DNA from: Ariolimax columbianus
Lineage: Eukaryota > Mollusca > Gastropoda > Stylommatophora > Arionidae
DNA length: 64,000 nt
Assembly: GCA_036924085.1 (NCBI GenBank)
Contig: JAVGWX010000004.1
Coordinates: 9,791,416 to 9,855,415 of the forward strand
Direction: 5' to 3'
Numbering within the stretch: position 1 is the stretch's first letter; each line of letters begins with the position of its first letter. Shown piece by piece: positions 22,660 through 33,010 of this stretch. Position numbers and translations under genes: made by a program. The notes under the pieces were generated by a model. That model worked only from the letters and a program-made list of their open reading frames with translations. It did no database searches and had not been told where the DNA came from.

Positions 22660-23120
22660 ACAAGCTTTTATTTTACTTGATATGGCTCTTGCCGTTTGCG
22701 TGGAATTCTTGACAAAAGTGTTGTCCGTTTGTGTGGACTTCTTGACAAAAGTGTTGTCCGTTTGTGTGGACTTCTTGACAAAAGTGTTGTCCGCTTGTGT
22801 GGACTTCTTGACAAAAGTGTTGTCCGTTTGTGTGGATTTCTTGACAAAAGTGTTGTCCGTTTGTGTGGACTTCTTGACAAAAGTGTTGTCCGCTTGTGTG
22901 GACTTCTTGACAAAAGTGTTGTCCGTTTGTGTGGATTTCTTGACAAAAGTGTTGTCCGTTTGTGTGGACTTCTTGACAAAAGTGTTGTCCGTTTGCGTGG
23001 ACTTCTTGACATAGGTGTTGTCCGTTTGCGGTATCTTCTTTTTCTCTTATTTAAAAAAAAAAAAAGTTCCCTATAACCTAGATAGTTAAAATTGTGTACT
23101 TCTAACGTGACCTGTTAATC
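22660..23120. repeat. 33-bp minisatellite (about 10 copies) inside one copy of a duplicated sequence
   Basis: Units run about 22,688-23,035 and contain TTGTCCGTTTGTGTGGACTT followed by CTTGACAAAAGTG. The left flank (CAAGCTTTTATTTTACTTGA, 22,661) and the right flank (a CCCTATAACCTAGATAG block near 23,068) match the left and right parts of the sequence at 23,158-23,290. That sequence has the core only once. The array therefore expanded within one of two local copies. Open frames on both strands are by-products of the unit length being divisible by 3. Confidence 0.9.
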
Positions 23121-23154
23121 AATCCAATATTGAGGGATCTTCGAATGACCGGTC

Positions 23155-23292
23155 CAGACCAAGCTTTTATTTAACTTGACACAAGTATTGTCCATTTGCG
23201 TGGACTTCTATTTCTTCTATTTTAACAAACTTCCCCATAACCTAGAAAGCTGAAATGGTGTGCAGACTCTACCAGTGCGACCCGTTAATGTA
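23155..23292. repeat. Unexpanded neighbour copy of the sequence holding the 33-bp array
   Basis: It contains CAAGCTTTTATTTAACTTGA, a single TTGTCCATTTGCGTGGACTT core, then a CCCATAACCTAGAAAG block and a GACCCGTTAATG block, matching 22,660-23,120 without the expansion. Confidence 0.8.
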
Positions 23293-23520
23293 TCAAATCT
23301 ACTGACGAATGCACCTGTGGTACAGGGAAAATGACCGCTGAACATCTGCGTAAAATTGCCCGACATACGAGGACCAGAGAAAGCACATGTGGCCATCACC
23401 AGTGCCAACACTAGACAAGCTCTATGGCATTGTTGACAGCTACAGGATGACCGCTGTCTTCTTTGAACAAATTCAAGTCGACGTCTGATAGCGTACGAAG
23501 AAGAATCTATCACATTTTGA
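23293..23520 (+). pseudogene. Decayed Jockey-type LINE 3' end
   Basis: The translated sequence follows the C-terminal segment at 24,060 and 57,302: TDECxCGTxKMTAEHL, then TYEDQR, then a Met-Thr-Ala-x-Phe-Phe-Glu end. It is broken by indels, for example in the region equivalent to LLQNCP. The end (GACAGCG-like followed by ACGAAGAAGAA) is the short A/G-rich 3' tail of this LINE family. It is 5'-truncated. Confidence 0.8.
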
Positions 23521-24059
23521 CAGATACTCGAAAGCAAAAGAAAAAAAAACAATTCACCAAAAGAAAGAGCCGATGCACAGTCCTGTACTCACAAAATAAA
23601 TCAACATGTCTTAGTATATATAAAAGCCTGTACCGAAAGACGTAGTCTGTTTTTATTTAGTTGTATTTAAATGTACACAACTTGACAATAAATTCATTAA
23701 ACACATAACAGAAACTGAACTACGTGTAGCAAGGAAGGCCGTATATGTGTCTTTTAGCTTGAATGTCACCAGAACAGAAAAAAGCAGACAACTGATACAC
23801 GCACACGTGATAATACGTGAAGTGGGAATGTGGCTGACCAGCCTACTCTCAGGGAGAGTAAGTCAAACACAACCAACCTGCTGTGTGCACAATCGATGTT
23901 GAGGTTTATCATCACGATCATTGAGTTGGAGTGCATGTTATAAAGTTATACGAAAAGTCAGATGTGTTTCAGCGACATTTATGTACGTGTGTATGTACAA
24001 TATTTAAATATGCAAGGTCGCGAAAATCAATGGTGACCCAATATTATTTGAATACACAG
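23521..24059. other. Unique AT-rich spacer; no gene seen
   Basis: Non-repetitive intergenic-looking DNA between two LINE ends. No coding or RNA signal recognised. Confidence 0.6.
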
Positions 24060-24399
24060 GTCAAATAGGAAACAGAACATACTGGCTACACAAAAAACGA
24101 TGCCTATTACCAGTTGAACAGAAGAGAGCAGGTCGTGGTCTTCAGACTTCGCACTGGCCACAATAGACTGAGGTACCACCTATTCAACAAATTGAAGATA
24201 GGTGGCACTGACGAATGCAGGTGTGGTACAGAGAAAATGATCGCTGAACATTTGCTGCAAAACTGCCCGACATACGAGGATCAGAGAGAGCAGATGTGGC
24301 CATCACCAGTGGCAACACTAGACAAGCTCTACGGCATTGTAGACAGCCTCAGGATGACCGCTGCTTTTTTCGAAAAAATAAAGGTCGACGTCTGACAGC

Positions 24400-24431
<32 letters not shown>

Positions 24432-24435
24432 AATA
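24060..24435 (+). pseudogene. 5'-truncated Jockey-type LINE, C-terminal end with (AAG)n tail
   Basis: The open frame 24,114-24,395 encodes about 93 residues of the segment that follows the RNase H domain in Jockey-like LINEs. It has NRREQVVVFRLRTGHNRLR, then DECRCGTEKM with AEHLLQNCPTYEDQR (a CxC-x-H-x-C arrangement), ending FFEKIKVDV. The element starts abruptly near 24,066, as expected of 5' truncation during target-primed reverse transcription. It ends in GACAGCGTAAGAAG running into about ten AAG units (24,402-24,434). Role in an intact element: the last part of ORF2. Here it is a dead fragment. The same family is present at 23,293 and at 57,302-56,943 (minus). Confidence 0.9.
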
Positions 24436-24859
24436 CACAGGTCAGTCTATAGCTTTTTGAACATTCAAGCCCAAGATCAACTATTTTCAGATAAGGACTG
24501 CTCTACTTGAACAGAGGTCTTCAACCGTGTTTGCCTCGGACACCCTTGTCAACAACCCCCTCCCAAGATTGTCTGACTCAAAATGTGTATTCCAAATAAT
24601 ACATCTATAAAATTAAAGATATCCATAACTAATCACTTGAAGATAAAGCCAGGGTATTGTACTGGAGTTTATTCGGTGGGAAATATGCCATAGCTTTGTC
24701 TTCGTCAATTCATGGGGGCGTGCTTGAACGGGAAACCTCAGATCTACTTGGGTTTGATTTGCAACATAGCTGACAAGTCTGACTCCCACAAACATATGAA
24801 GACACAAATGGAAGCCATGCATGGATTGCCACTTTCTGGTAGGAGAATATTTATAATGG

Positions 24860-24871
24860 ATGAAGAGAGAG

Positions 24872-24902
<31 letters not shown>

Positions 24903-24945
24903 GAGAAAGAGAGAGAGAAAGAAAGAGCGATTGTCTTTCATCATC
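24860..24945. repeat. GA/GAAA-rich microsatellite
   Basis: Imperfect run of GAGAGA and GAAAGAGA. It explains the Lys/Arg/Glu-rich and, on the other strand, Ser/Leu/Phe-rich frames here. Confidence 0.9.
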
Positions 24946-25965
24946 CGCGATGGACAAACAACAACACGGGTATGAATTGTACATCAAACGTCAGAAATAT
25001 GTGATTGATTTAAGTGCTTCCGAATCGACCTTCAGTCGAGAAATTCATCCTGACAATCATAAGAAATTATTTAAATTGGCATCTTGAATGTAATTCGCAC
25101 TCAATCCAACCCATCACTGAGATCAAGAAAATGTTGACTGAATACATTTATTCAGTGCTGTCAAATAATGCAATATAATCAATTTAAAAAAAAAAAATCA
25201 AAATCACCAACAAGAACTGGTGAGGGTTCTGAAGATTGTTTATCTCGGCCTTTTCCTTATCACCAACAGCAACAAGAACAGACGACACACTCCCAGATAT
25301 TGCAACATTGTTTATCTCGACCTTTTCCTTTCAAATTTTCAGCTTGCTCGTGAAAGTTTTAAAGGAATCAATGATTCCTGGAAACGTACCCCGCACAAAA
25401 CGTAGTTCCGACCATACTTAGAATGTCGTCGTTTCGCACTCTCTTAGCTGGTAACATCCATGACCTTCCCAAGCAGTGGTGACAGCTGATGTCACTTACA
25501 TACACCTTGTTTAATTTTCCTGTCAAGCTTACCGTCTGCCAACAAAAATCCCGCCTACCGGACTGAATACATGTCAAAACAAACCTGACAACATCCAAAT
25601 AGGTTCGCAGTTGTAAGAGCCACGTTCTGCAAAGGTCATGCTACTTAATTTTTACATGGGCCTGTCGAAAAGCAATATCATTTGTTGAGTGGCCCATGTG
25701 TTCTGCTGATCTTCCTAGTTTATGTATTCATCTCGTTGATTCTCCGTCTTGTTGTTGCCACACACGAGTGCGTCCTTGTGACTGTGCAGTTTATTTGCAT
25801 CGTCGTACAACGGACTCTGATCATCTGCAAAGAGCAATGCCTATTGAGTTTGGTTCTGCTTCTGCTGTCTCAATTTGGCTGGCCTGCTGTGATTGTGTCC
25901 ACGTGGTTGTTGAACAGCAGACTCCTGCCTAATACCAGTAGCGATTTAAAAATCATACAACTCCT
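24946..25965. other. Unique DNA with a short internal direct repeat; no gene seen
   Basis: A TTGTTTATCTCGRCCTTTTC block occurs twice (near 25,237 and 25,308), each preceded by related sequence. Overlapping short frames at 25,682-25,978 have no recognisable domain. Confidence 0.55.
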
Positions 25966-26395
25966 TCAAAAGTCCTGATTTGAAATCTTCTTCTTGGACA
26001 AAAGTCCTGATTTGACAACTTCTCCTCTGACAATAGTCCTGATTTGACAACTTCTCCTCTGACAAAAGTCCTGATTTGACAACTTCTCCTCTGACAAAGG
26101 TCCTGATTTGACAACTTCTCCTCTGACAAAGGTCCTGATTTGACAACTTCTCCTTTGACAAAAGTCGTGATTTGACAACTTCTTCTTGGACAAAGGTCAT
26201 GATTTGACAACTTCTCCCCTGACAAAGGTCCTGATTTGACAACTTCTCCTCTGACAAAGATCGTGATTTGACAACTTCTCTGACAAAAGTCCTGATTTGA
26301 CAACTTCTCCTCTGACAAAGGTCGTGATTTGACAACTTCTCCTCTGACAAAAGTCCTGATTTGACAACTTCTCCTTTGACAAAAGTCGTGATGTG
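25966..26395. repeat. 32-bp minisatellite, about 13 copies
   Basis: Units contain GACAACTTCTCCTCTGACAA then AAGTCCTGATTT. As 32 is not divisible by 3, each minus-strand frame cycles through the three phases, and all three are open. This produces three overlapping repetitive frames of 75-193 codons that should not be annotated as proteins. Confidence 0.93.
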
Positions 26396-26461
26396 AATTG
26401 CTTGATCCAAAACTGTCCCTGTTGAAGCTGAGAATTGTTGAGGCCAATGTGTGACGATCGG

Positions 26462-26705
26462 TAAAACAATTTCTTCTTCTTCGGCGTTCGCCTCGTTGCA
26501 ATGCAGTTTACAGCGAGGTTGTGACATCTTCGCCTTTCAGCCCGACACATCCGGCTTTTTGAGGTACTGGGTTTGCCTTCCCACTGTGATCTCTATTCTC
26601 TCGTCCAGACTACGCTAGTGCAGCGTGTTATCAAGGCCGCCGCTAGGAGGCGGAATTTGGTCTTGGTCAGCTCTGGCTCGTTGACCCTGATGCATCTTCT
26701 GTCCT
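26462..26705 (-). mobile_element. SINE family B copy between two minisatellites
   Basis: Minus-strand orientation with an (AAG)n tail at the left (CTTCTTCTTC near 26,471 on the plus strand). The body blocks match 17,206-17,470 closely, including the GGCGGAATNTGGTCTTGGTC stretch near 26,648. The head is cut after TTGACCCTGATGCA (about 26,695), where the 31-bp array starts almost at once. Confidence 0.78.
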
Positions 26706-26711
26706 GGATCA

Positions 26712-27308
26712 AACGCTGCAACAATGCCAGACGATGGATCATACAACGAAGACAGTGCCAGACGGTGGATCATACAATGAAGACAATACCAGATGGTGGA
26801 TCATACAATGAAGACAATACCAGACGGTGGATCATACAATGAAAACAATACCAGACGGTGGATCAAACAATGAAGACAATGCCAGGCGGTGAATCAAACA
26901 ATGAAGACAATACCAGAAGGTGGATCAAACAATGAAGACAATACCAGACGGTGGATCAAACAATGAAGACAATACCAGAAGGTGGATCAAACAATGAAGA
27001 CAATACCAGACGGTGGATCAAACAATGAAGACAATACCAGACGGTGGATCAAACAATGAAGACAATACCAGACGGTGGATCATACAATGAAGACAATGCC
27101 AGATGGTGGATCAAACAATGAAGACAATACCAGACGGTGGATCAAACAATGAAGACAATACCAGACGGTGGATCAAACAATGAAGACAATACCAGACGGT
27201 GGATCATACAATGAAGACAATGCCAGATGGTGGATCAAACAATGAAGACAATACCAGACGGTGGATCAAACAATGAAGACAATACCAGACGGTGGATCAT
27301 ACAATGAA
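26712..27308. repeat. 31-bp minisatellite, about 19 copies
   Basis: Units contain GACAATACCAGACGGTGG then ATCAAACAATGAA. A four-unit (124-bp) higher-order pattern is visible in the right half, marked by a GCCAGATGG variant at about 27,098 and 27,222. Confidence 0.93.
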
Positions 27309-27980
27309 TTCCTTTCACTCTTGGAGATCACTTTTTTGCACTAACTTGAAATCTAGATTTATCTTCAACATATGTGGTGCTCCATAGCACACCTTAGCGC
27401 CCACATACATTATCCTACAAAATATTGTCCTAATTCAAATAAAGATGAAACGTTTCCTCAAATATCCGAGGTCATGGTAGTTGTTTCAACAGGAGAACAA
27501 GAGAAACTTATCTTGACATGACACTGAGTCAATACATTCTGCAAACACCAGTAACTAGGACAACCAAGCCACATCAGCCAATTCTTCAAGATGAATTGAA
27601 AGTAAGTGAAATGCTGCAGACTTAATTTCCTGCACAACATTTCATCAATTGTCAGATTCTGATTCTCCTTTGACCAGCACAGTATGACAGGGAAACTGCT
27701 CAGTTTTTGTTTCCAATCCATTTCCCAACACAATTTCCCCCATTTTGAGAGACCAAAGTTCATTCGTAGCCCCCCCCCCCCCCCCCCCCAATTGTACGTG
27801 GAAATAGGGTTTCCCGATTAACAAATTAGGGTTACAGATGGAAGCGAAAGGATTTGTCGTCACAACACAACAACGTGTGATGTCCTGTATGTTATGTGGA
27901 ATCTGTAAAATTGTAGTTTGTAGAAAAATTAATATTTCAACAGCTTGAATCTATGGTCCCAATTCCTCCCTCGAGTCTCC
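27309..27980. other. Unique DNA with a 20-base C run; no gene seen
   Basis: A homopolymer of 20 C lies at 27,770-27,789. The minus-strand frame 27,458-27,763 (101 codons) has no domain I recognise. Confidence 0.55.
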
Positions 27981-27984
27981 CCCA

Positions 27985-28215
27985 CTCGCTACACGCTATC
28001 AACCAAACTGACAAGTTCTCTCCGTAGCCACAATCTATCAACCAAACTGACAAGTTCTCTCCGTAGCCACAATCTATCAACCAAACTGACAAGTTATCTC
28101 CGTAGCCACAATCTATCAACCAAACTGACAAGTTCTCTCCGTAGCCACAATCTATCAAAGCAAACTGACATGTTCTCTCAATAGCTAAACGCTATCAACC
28201 AGATTGACAAGTTCT
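27985..28215. repeat. 39-bp tandem repeat, about 6 copies
   Basis: Units contain AACCAAACTGACAAGTTCTC then TCCGTAGCCACAATCTATC; the last two units are diverged. Confidence 0.92.
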
Positions 28216-28218
28216 TTC

Positions 28219-28252
28219 AGAGAGAGCGAAAGCGAGAGAGAGCGAGAGCGAG

Positions 28253-28286
<34 letters not shown>

Positions 28287-28292
28287 TGAGAG
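28219..28292. repeat. GA-rich microsatellite
   Basis: Imperfect then perfect GA dinucleotide run directly after the 39-bp array. Confidence 0.9.
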
Positions 28293-28639
28293 TATAATAA
28301 ATTAAAATGAACAGACACAACACTACAACTATCTAGTGCATTTTATTATTTCATAAATCAAAACACACACACGTCTTTGACGATACCATCTATATAATAC
28401 TCACGGGATTCGTAATAATAGGAACACAGAACAACTATTAACTTGAAGCGATGAACACTGCCCCACTTATTTGACCAGCCACAGAAGCTTTGTCGCACAG
28501 ATCTGACGGAGAAGCTGCCCGTATATGTTAAAGTACTCGTATCTGCCTCGCAAGTGGTGGCGTAGTGTGGAGGAACTGCTGCACTCAAGGGTTTGCTGAC
28601 GACACTGCGACCACGCAAAATAGCCGACCAATGCGAAGC

Positions 28640-28835
28640 ATCCTACAGTGCTATTTAGTACCTACCGGGTTAATCTTCCTTCTTCGAACTTTTCTCCTTG
28701 ACCAGTTTGCTCTGTTACAACCTGTTATCCAGGATCACCGCGCGGAGATGTAGAAAGGTCTTTATTAGCTCTGATTTGCTGGTCCTGACGCTAGCAGTCA
28801 GTTATTGGTCGCTGACCGCTGCAGTTGATGTGCAT
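28640..28835 (-). mobile_element. SINE family B fragment
   Basis: It starts within the TTTTTAGTACC-like block and runs through CAGTTTGCTCTGTTACAACC, TTATCCAGGATCACCGCG, and GCTGGTCCTGACGCTAGCAG to the head. The 3' tail portion is missing, so it is truncated at its left end. It is closest to the copies at 32,495 and 51,899. Confidence 0.78.
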
Positions 28836-29700
28836 TTTATCCCGCTCATAGTCTCTCTGATGTCTAGTTCTGGCCATGTACATGCTCATTCTATTGTTAT
28901 AGCACTGATGCCTTGACGAGTCTGACATCTTAAACAGAGCTTGTCGTCAGTTAGTCTTGCCAGTGATCGGTGGTCCCATGCCCCCTTCCGATACTAGAGA
29001 AAAAAACATGAAAAAACTAGTAAAAGTTGATTAAGGTTGAGCTTAATCAAAATTTAAAAATGGCTATGGTCAGATACCGCACCGAGACGAGAACACAAAC
29101 AAAACCTACGTTACGACCAATAGGCCTTCATCAGGGACAACAACACTGAACTAACAAATCAACATATAAGAAAAAATGGTCAACTCATCTGTTTCAGGTA
29201 GTGGACCGGAGCGCTGTCATTTGGGGACGCAATAGCGGAAATATCATTGAGTATTGTGACGCAACTTGAGAGGAATACTAATACTGTTCATTCAATGTTT
29301 TTATTTGACGCGGTTATGTTCCGTGAAAATTTAACTCAAAATAGCCAAATATCTGGGGACTAGCCTTGTCCACTGACCGCACGACACTGCCATATCTGTA
29401 TTCCATCAATTATCAATCTGTAACCATGTCTAAAATCATCATCCTTCGTCACTCACCTGACATTTACTTTTAGTCTGGTTTATATCTTTCCACTGTCATT
29501 TTCAGCTTCCAATTCGACACTATTTCCCCCTCTCTCTCTCTCGCACATATATTTATATCTTCAAAATATACATTTAAAAATCAGATATAATACAACGGGA
29601 AAACTTTCTTCATAAATCAACTTTTTTTAAAAAGGGTTTTACCGGGTAAACATAGGAAATCAATACACATGTCAACATTTTATTGTACGAAAGGAAGTAG
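28836..29700. other. Unique AT-rich DNA; no gene seen
   Basis: Non-repetitive; a CT-rich stretch lies near 29,527. No coding signal. Confidence 0.6.
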
Positions 29701-29719
29701 ATAGTTATAGTTTATCAGA

Positions 29720-29783
29720 AAATCTTAGAAAGCCAGTTTTCCCATATCAGCAAATCTTAGAAAGCCAGTTTTCCCGTATCAGC
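29720..29783. repeat. Two-copy 32-bp tandem duplication
   Basis: AATCTTAGAAAGCCAGTTTT followed by CCC(A/G)TATCAGC occurs twice in direct succession with one difference. Confidence 0.85.
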
Positions 29784-30299
29784 AAACCTGTATACCTCCC
29801 CCAAGAAATGTAGCGGTTGTGTTACCGTCTATTTTCCACGAAAGCAAAGTTGGGCCAAGAAAGGCTAGGCCAATGATCATGTTTGTTGTTTATGAAAGTA
29901 TCTAATGCCCAAGCTGTAATCCTGGTCTTCAAACAACCAGAATTCATTTAATGTCTGATGACCAAAAGATGTTTACATTATTTCTGGCCTTTCGCCTTGG
30001 GGTATCTTGTTGGACCAAGGGTTGTAATAAGGCCATTTCTAAAATAATTAGTGGCTGAACAGTTGTAGGGTTACTTTCCGTGTCCATCTATGGTCAGTCC
30101 TGCATACCACGTGCCCCATCTGTATTTTCTTTAATTATTTTACTTGTTAATTAACGAACGTATCTACGACGTCACTGAATGTGGTCTGGCCCTGATTTCT
30201 ACTTCGTGATATCGGTCCCGTGGAGAGGATGTTGCTGTTCTTACCTACATTGTACTTTGAGCAACTCGAAGGTTCTCTACATCTGTTGATTGTAGAATC

Positions 30300-30420
30300 T
30301 TGTTTGAGTAAAGGTTTGCTTTCTGGATTCTACTGGCGAAGGTACGCCTTTTCAACCCCAGACTGTAGTCTCTTAGATTATATCAGAACATGTTGGCCAG
30401 TGTATGGATACGTGTACATC
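30300..30420 (+). repeat. Dispersed repeat shared with 60,460-60,600
   Basis: TTCTACTGGCGAAGGTACGC, then CCCCAGACTGTAGTC and a TATCAG block match the sequence near 60,472 in the same order. Family identity is unknown. Confidence 0.6.
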
Positions 30421-30429
30421 TATTTATAG

Positions 30430-30680
30430 TGTGGACGTATTAGCAGAGCAACTCAAACACCTGATCCGGAAGGAAAGAGCAGAGAAACTACCATCACCAG
30501 CAAAAGACATTGTGTGCAATGGAACACTCCGTGCTCGCATTGAACTGATAAGCCACATGAGGTCCAGCAAACACAGGATCAAAATATGACAGCCAGTGGA
30601 GAAACACAACAAAACAGATATAACAAGGATGATGTCGGTGGTCGTCATCGACAACGATGGATAGTTATCTTAATGATGTA
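30430..30680 (+). pseudogene. 5'-truncated zinc-finger LINE 3' end
   Basis: The frame through 30,404-30,589 ends in a degenerate version of the LINE C-terminal finger (LRARIELISHMR; compare FRARIGLFSHMRTH at 41,280). It is followed, as in the LINE at 41,346, by CAAGGATGATGTCGGYGG and CATCGACAACGATGGA. The first cysteines of the finger are lost. It is the 3' end of the same or a sister LINE family. Confidence 0.72.
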
Positions 30681-30881
30681 TATGTTTGTAATGTGTTCCA
30701 GTACAGCAGTTTTTCCCAATCTTTTCTGTACGTGGAGTATTTCTCGTAGATTCAATACCTCGCAGCTACACCGTGCTGCTGAAAGTGTGAGAGCACGTGT
30801 TAGCGTTACTCATCTGCTGAAGTATAGGCTTGATGTATGTAACAGTTCCAGCCGGAGCATAAGCGTTTAGGGCTGGGGTGG

Positions 30882-31848
30882 TGTTATCAGCGACTCTGAG
30901 AACAAAGGTACCTGAATGTGTGCCAAGGTCACTCGCCGTGTCGATACTAAGTCAACAGGGGAAAACGGGGTTGGGGTAAAGAATGTGTTTACAGGTAAGA
31001 GGCTAGGTGCTGACCACTGGCGTTCCGATTTGGGTAGTGTGGGATGAGTGACAGACAAGAGGCCATCCACTAGAGATCCACTGGACTACTCTGATACTGC
31101 TTGAGACTATATAATACTAGACAAAGTTTAACTCAAGCAGACTGGCCAGAGAGAGAGAGAGAGAGACTGAGAATTTAGCTAAGAGTCTGGTTAGCTCGCC
31201 GACTGAATAGAAGAGTGATTGATAGGCTGTTTTTACGAATGTGTGAGAACAGGGTCGCTGAACCAGCATACGCCTTCGAGTCTTGGCCAGTCGTTCTATA
31301 AGGTGTGTGTTGGGCGCCCTGTGACAGAGAGATCTAGATGTATCTGTGGTGTGTGTAGACACCGAGGGAACGATGTATGCTCTGAAGAGTTACGCAAGTG
31401 TACAGATCGACTAGGTGAATTTAGATGTGTGTGTGTAGACACCGAGGGAACGGTGTATGTTCCAGAACGTGGGTATACGCAGATCGATTGAGTGTGTTAT
31501 CATATGTGAGTATACGTTGAATATAATGAATGTTATGTCCAGATCACCCGCCTGAGGGGATCTGAGTGTCACAGAATACGAACGTGAGGACGAGTTTTTG
31601 AGAGTGCAGATAAGGGGAAGGGAATGTGCGGCTAGAACTGGTTTGGATTGGTTAGGAGCAATACCAATAGCTTAAGCTTGTAAACTCCATGTATCTATTT
31701 AGATAAGATGTATTTCTTATATTGTTGTAATCACATTGCACTCACTTTAATAGTTGTAAAAGTATTGATATAATAAATATACCACCTGCTGTGTGCTATG
31801 TTATTTGATGTGTGTGGTCGTGAATGATGTGGATGAGTGTGGTAACAT
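30882..31848 (+). mobile_element. Possible solo LTR
   Basis: The interval begins TGTTATCA and ends GGTAACA, near-complementary termini of the TG...CA type. AATAAA lies near 31,776, and a TGG trinucleotide (a minimal primer-site start) occurs eight bases after the end. Internally there is an approximately 90-bp direct duplication marked by GTAGACACCGAGGGAACG at 31,353 and 31,434. I see no second LTR, no gag or pol frame and no clear target duplication, so this remains tentative. Confidence 0.28.
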
Positions 31849-31984
31849 TATAGATAGTGGAAACCTGGACTCTGCTACATGTACATGAAATCTCATATTG
31901 TATTACGTGGACCGCGTGCTCGTTATTTCTTGGCCCAGGTGAACGAACCAATTCACGTGTTCGATGTGCTCATTTACAAGTTAC

Positions 31985-32092
31985 AGTTCCCCTTGTGGGT
32001 ATGTCCTGGAGTACCTGGCCGTCGAGGTGCTCGAGATGGCTGGCAACGCAACCAGGTACAACAAGAAGACCAAAATCATCCCCCGCCATTCA
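31985..32092 (+). pseudogene. Histone H2A fragment (deleted and frameshifted)
   Basis: The frame at 32,003-32,092 encodes [16 protein letters not shown] then [13 protein letters not shown]. This is the H2A alpha-2 helix and following loop, the part of the histone fold that pairs with H2B in the nucleosome. Just upstream, in another frame, LQFP (near 31,983) corresponds to the start of the H2A fold, but the intervening RVHRLLRKGNYAERV-equivalent region is deleted. The codons are GC-rich compared with the surroundings, as is usual for replication-dependent histone genes. No start, N-terminal tail, C-terminal docking domain or histone stem-loop is present. The fragment ends where a minus-strand LINE relic begins (about 32,098). 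It matches canonical H2A (NKKT-x-IIPRH) better than H2A.Z or macroH2A. Confidence 0.85.
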
Positions 32093-32097
32093 GTATG

Positions 32098-33010
32098 TAC
32101 TGGTCTTCTTTCTGTTAATTGTAAGGCCAGCTGCCACACTTGTTTCGATAAGCTCATATAGGTATTGCGGAGCTCCCCTGGCGACGTGACTGAACATAAC
32201 TGGGTCATCAGCAAATGCTAGGCAAGTGAGCATTTCTCTGTTTAGGTTCATGTCTTTAGCTTCCAAATTTTGTTTTTGAAAGCTTTCCCCAGAAGCTGTG
32301 ATAAGTTCTGGGGAGAGTGTGTCACCCTGTCGTACGCCACGTTGTGTTGGTATGTTGATTGTCTAGTCAAATAAGGTCAGGTCGGTAGGGCCGGCCTAGT
32401 TGATCTCTTCTTACAGTTGAGCAGACTTTTCTCCAATACTTTAGTTTTTCAGGGCATTCACCACTGCAGTTATTCCAATGCTGTCAAGGGGTTTCTTCTT
32501 CTTCTTCCTTGTTCGTTCTCAATTTCCCACTACCAAACCCTGAAAGGGCTTAAGTAGCAGAATGTAGTCCAGTGAACGGAATGCGTTGTGTCGTAGTTTA
32601 CAGTTTGACTGCGATATTTACACCTTTCGGTCCAACACATCCGACTTCAGCAAGCATTTTTTGAGTACCAGGTTAGCATTCCCTCTTCGATCCCTTCTCC
32701 TTAGCCAGTCTGCCCTATTGCAGCCTGTTATCCAGGATCACCGCGTGGAGGTGTAGAAGGGTCTTGGCAGCTCTGGTTCGCTGGCCCTGACGCTAGCAGC
32801 CAGCTATGGGTCGCTGACCACTGCAGCTTATGCGCTGCTCAGCGTCTTGATCCCATCAAGGGGTTTGACATAGTCCACAAAGACAAGGGCGTGTGTACTG
32901 TCCGTGGTTGATTGCGTGGAGATGTTCTGTGGTCGCCTTTCCTAACACCCGGCTTCTCTCGTTGTTGATTCTCATCAATGTGTTTCTCTAGTCTACGCAC
33001 ATTAACTCTT
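32098..33010 (-). pseudogene. LINE reverse transcriptase relic split by a SINE
   Basis: Read on the minus strand from 33,010, the first part encodes LEKHIDENQ and a degenerate FxKG region, then FVDYVKPFD, which is reverse transcriptase motif A (32,867-32,900). The frame then meets a SINE (32,495-32,855). It resumes at about 32,483 with GVRQGDTLSPEL (near 32,330), LAFADDPVMFSH (the FADD catalytic motif, near 32,200) and [10 protein letters not shown] (near 32,115). The fragment stops at the H2A relic. Several frameshifts and stops make it inactive. It is an RTE/Jockey-like non-LTR element; the exact clade is not determinable here. Confidence 0.85.
32495..32855 (-). mobile_element. SINE family B, complete, 11-bp target duplication
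   Basis: Flanked by TCAAGGGGTTT at 32,484-32,494 and 32,856-32,866. The minus-strand element has a head of unknown origin beginning TGGGATCAAGACGCTGAGCA, a central block TGCTGAAGTCGGATGT followed by TTGGACCGAAAGG, and an (AAG)n tail. The central block resembles that of the tRNA-SINE at 41,430. The insertion interrupts a LINE reverse transcriptase right after motif A. The single-copy stretch 32,781-32,813 in its head is the counterpart of the 33-bp minisatellite. Confidence 0.9.

Noticed and set aside
25946..26527. 193-codon Lys/Ser/Glu-rich minus-strand frame
   Set aside because: Lies on the 32-bp minisatellite, with equivalent frames in all three phases.
27458..27763. 101-codon minus-strand frame as a transposase piece
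   Set aside because: I looked for DDE and piggyBac-type motifs and found none; left as unassigned.
31219..31491. Cysteine-containing frame resembling an EGF-like repeat
   Set aside because: The repeated CVCVDTEG/CGVCRHRG segments come from a local DNA duplication, and the cysteine spacing does not fit EGF.
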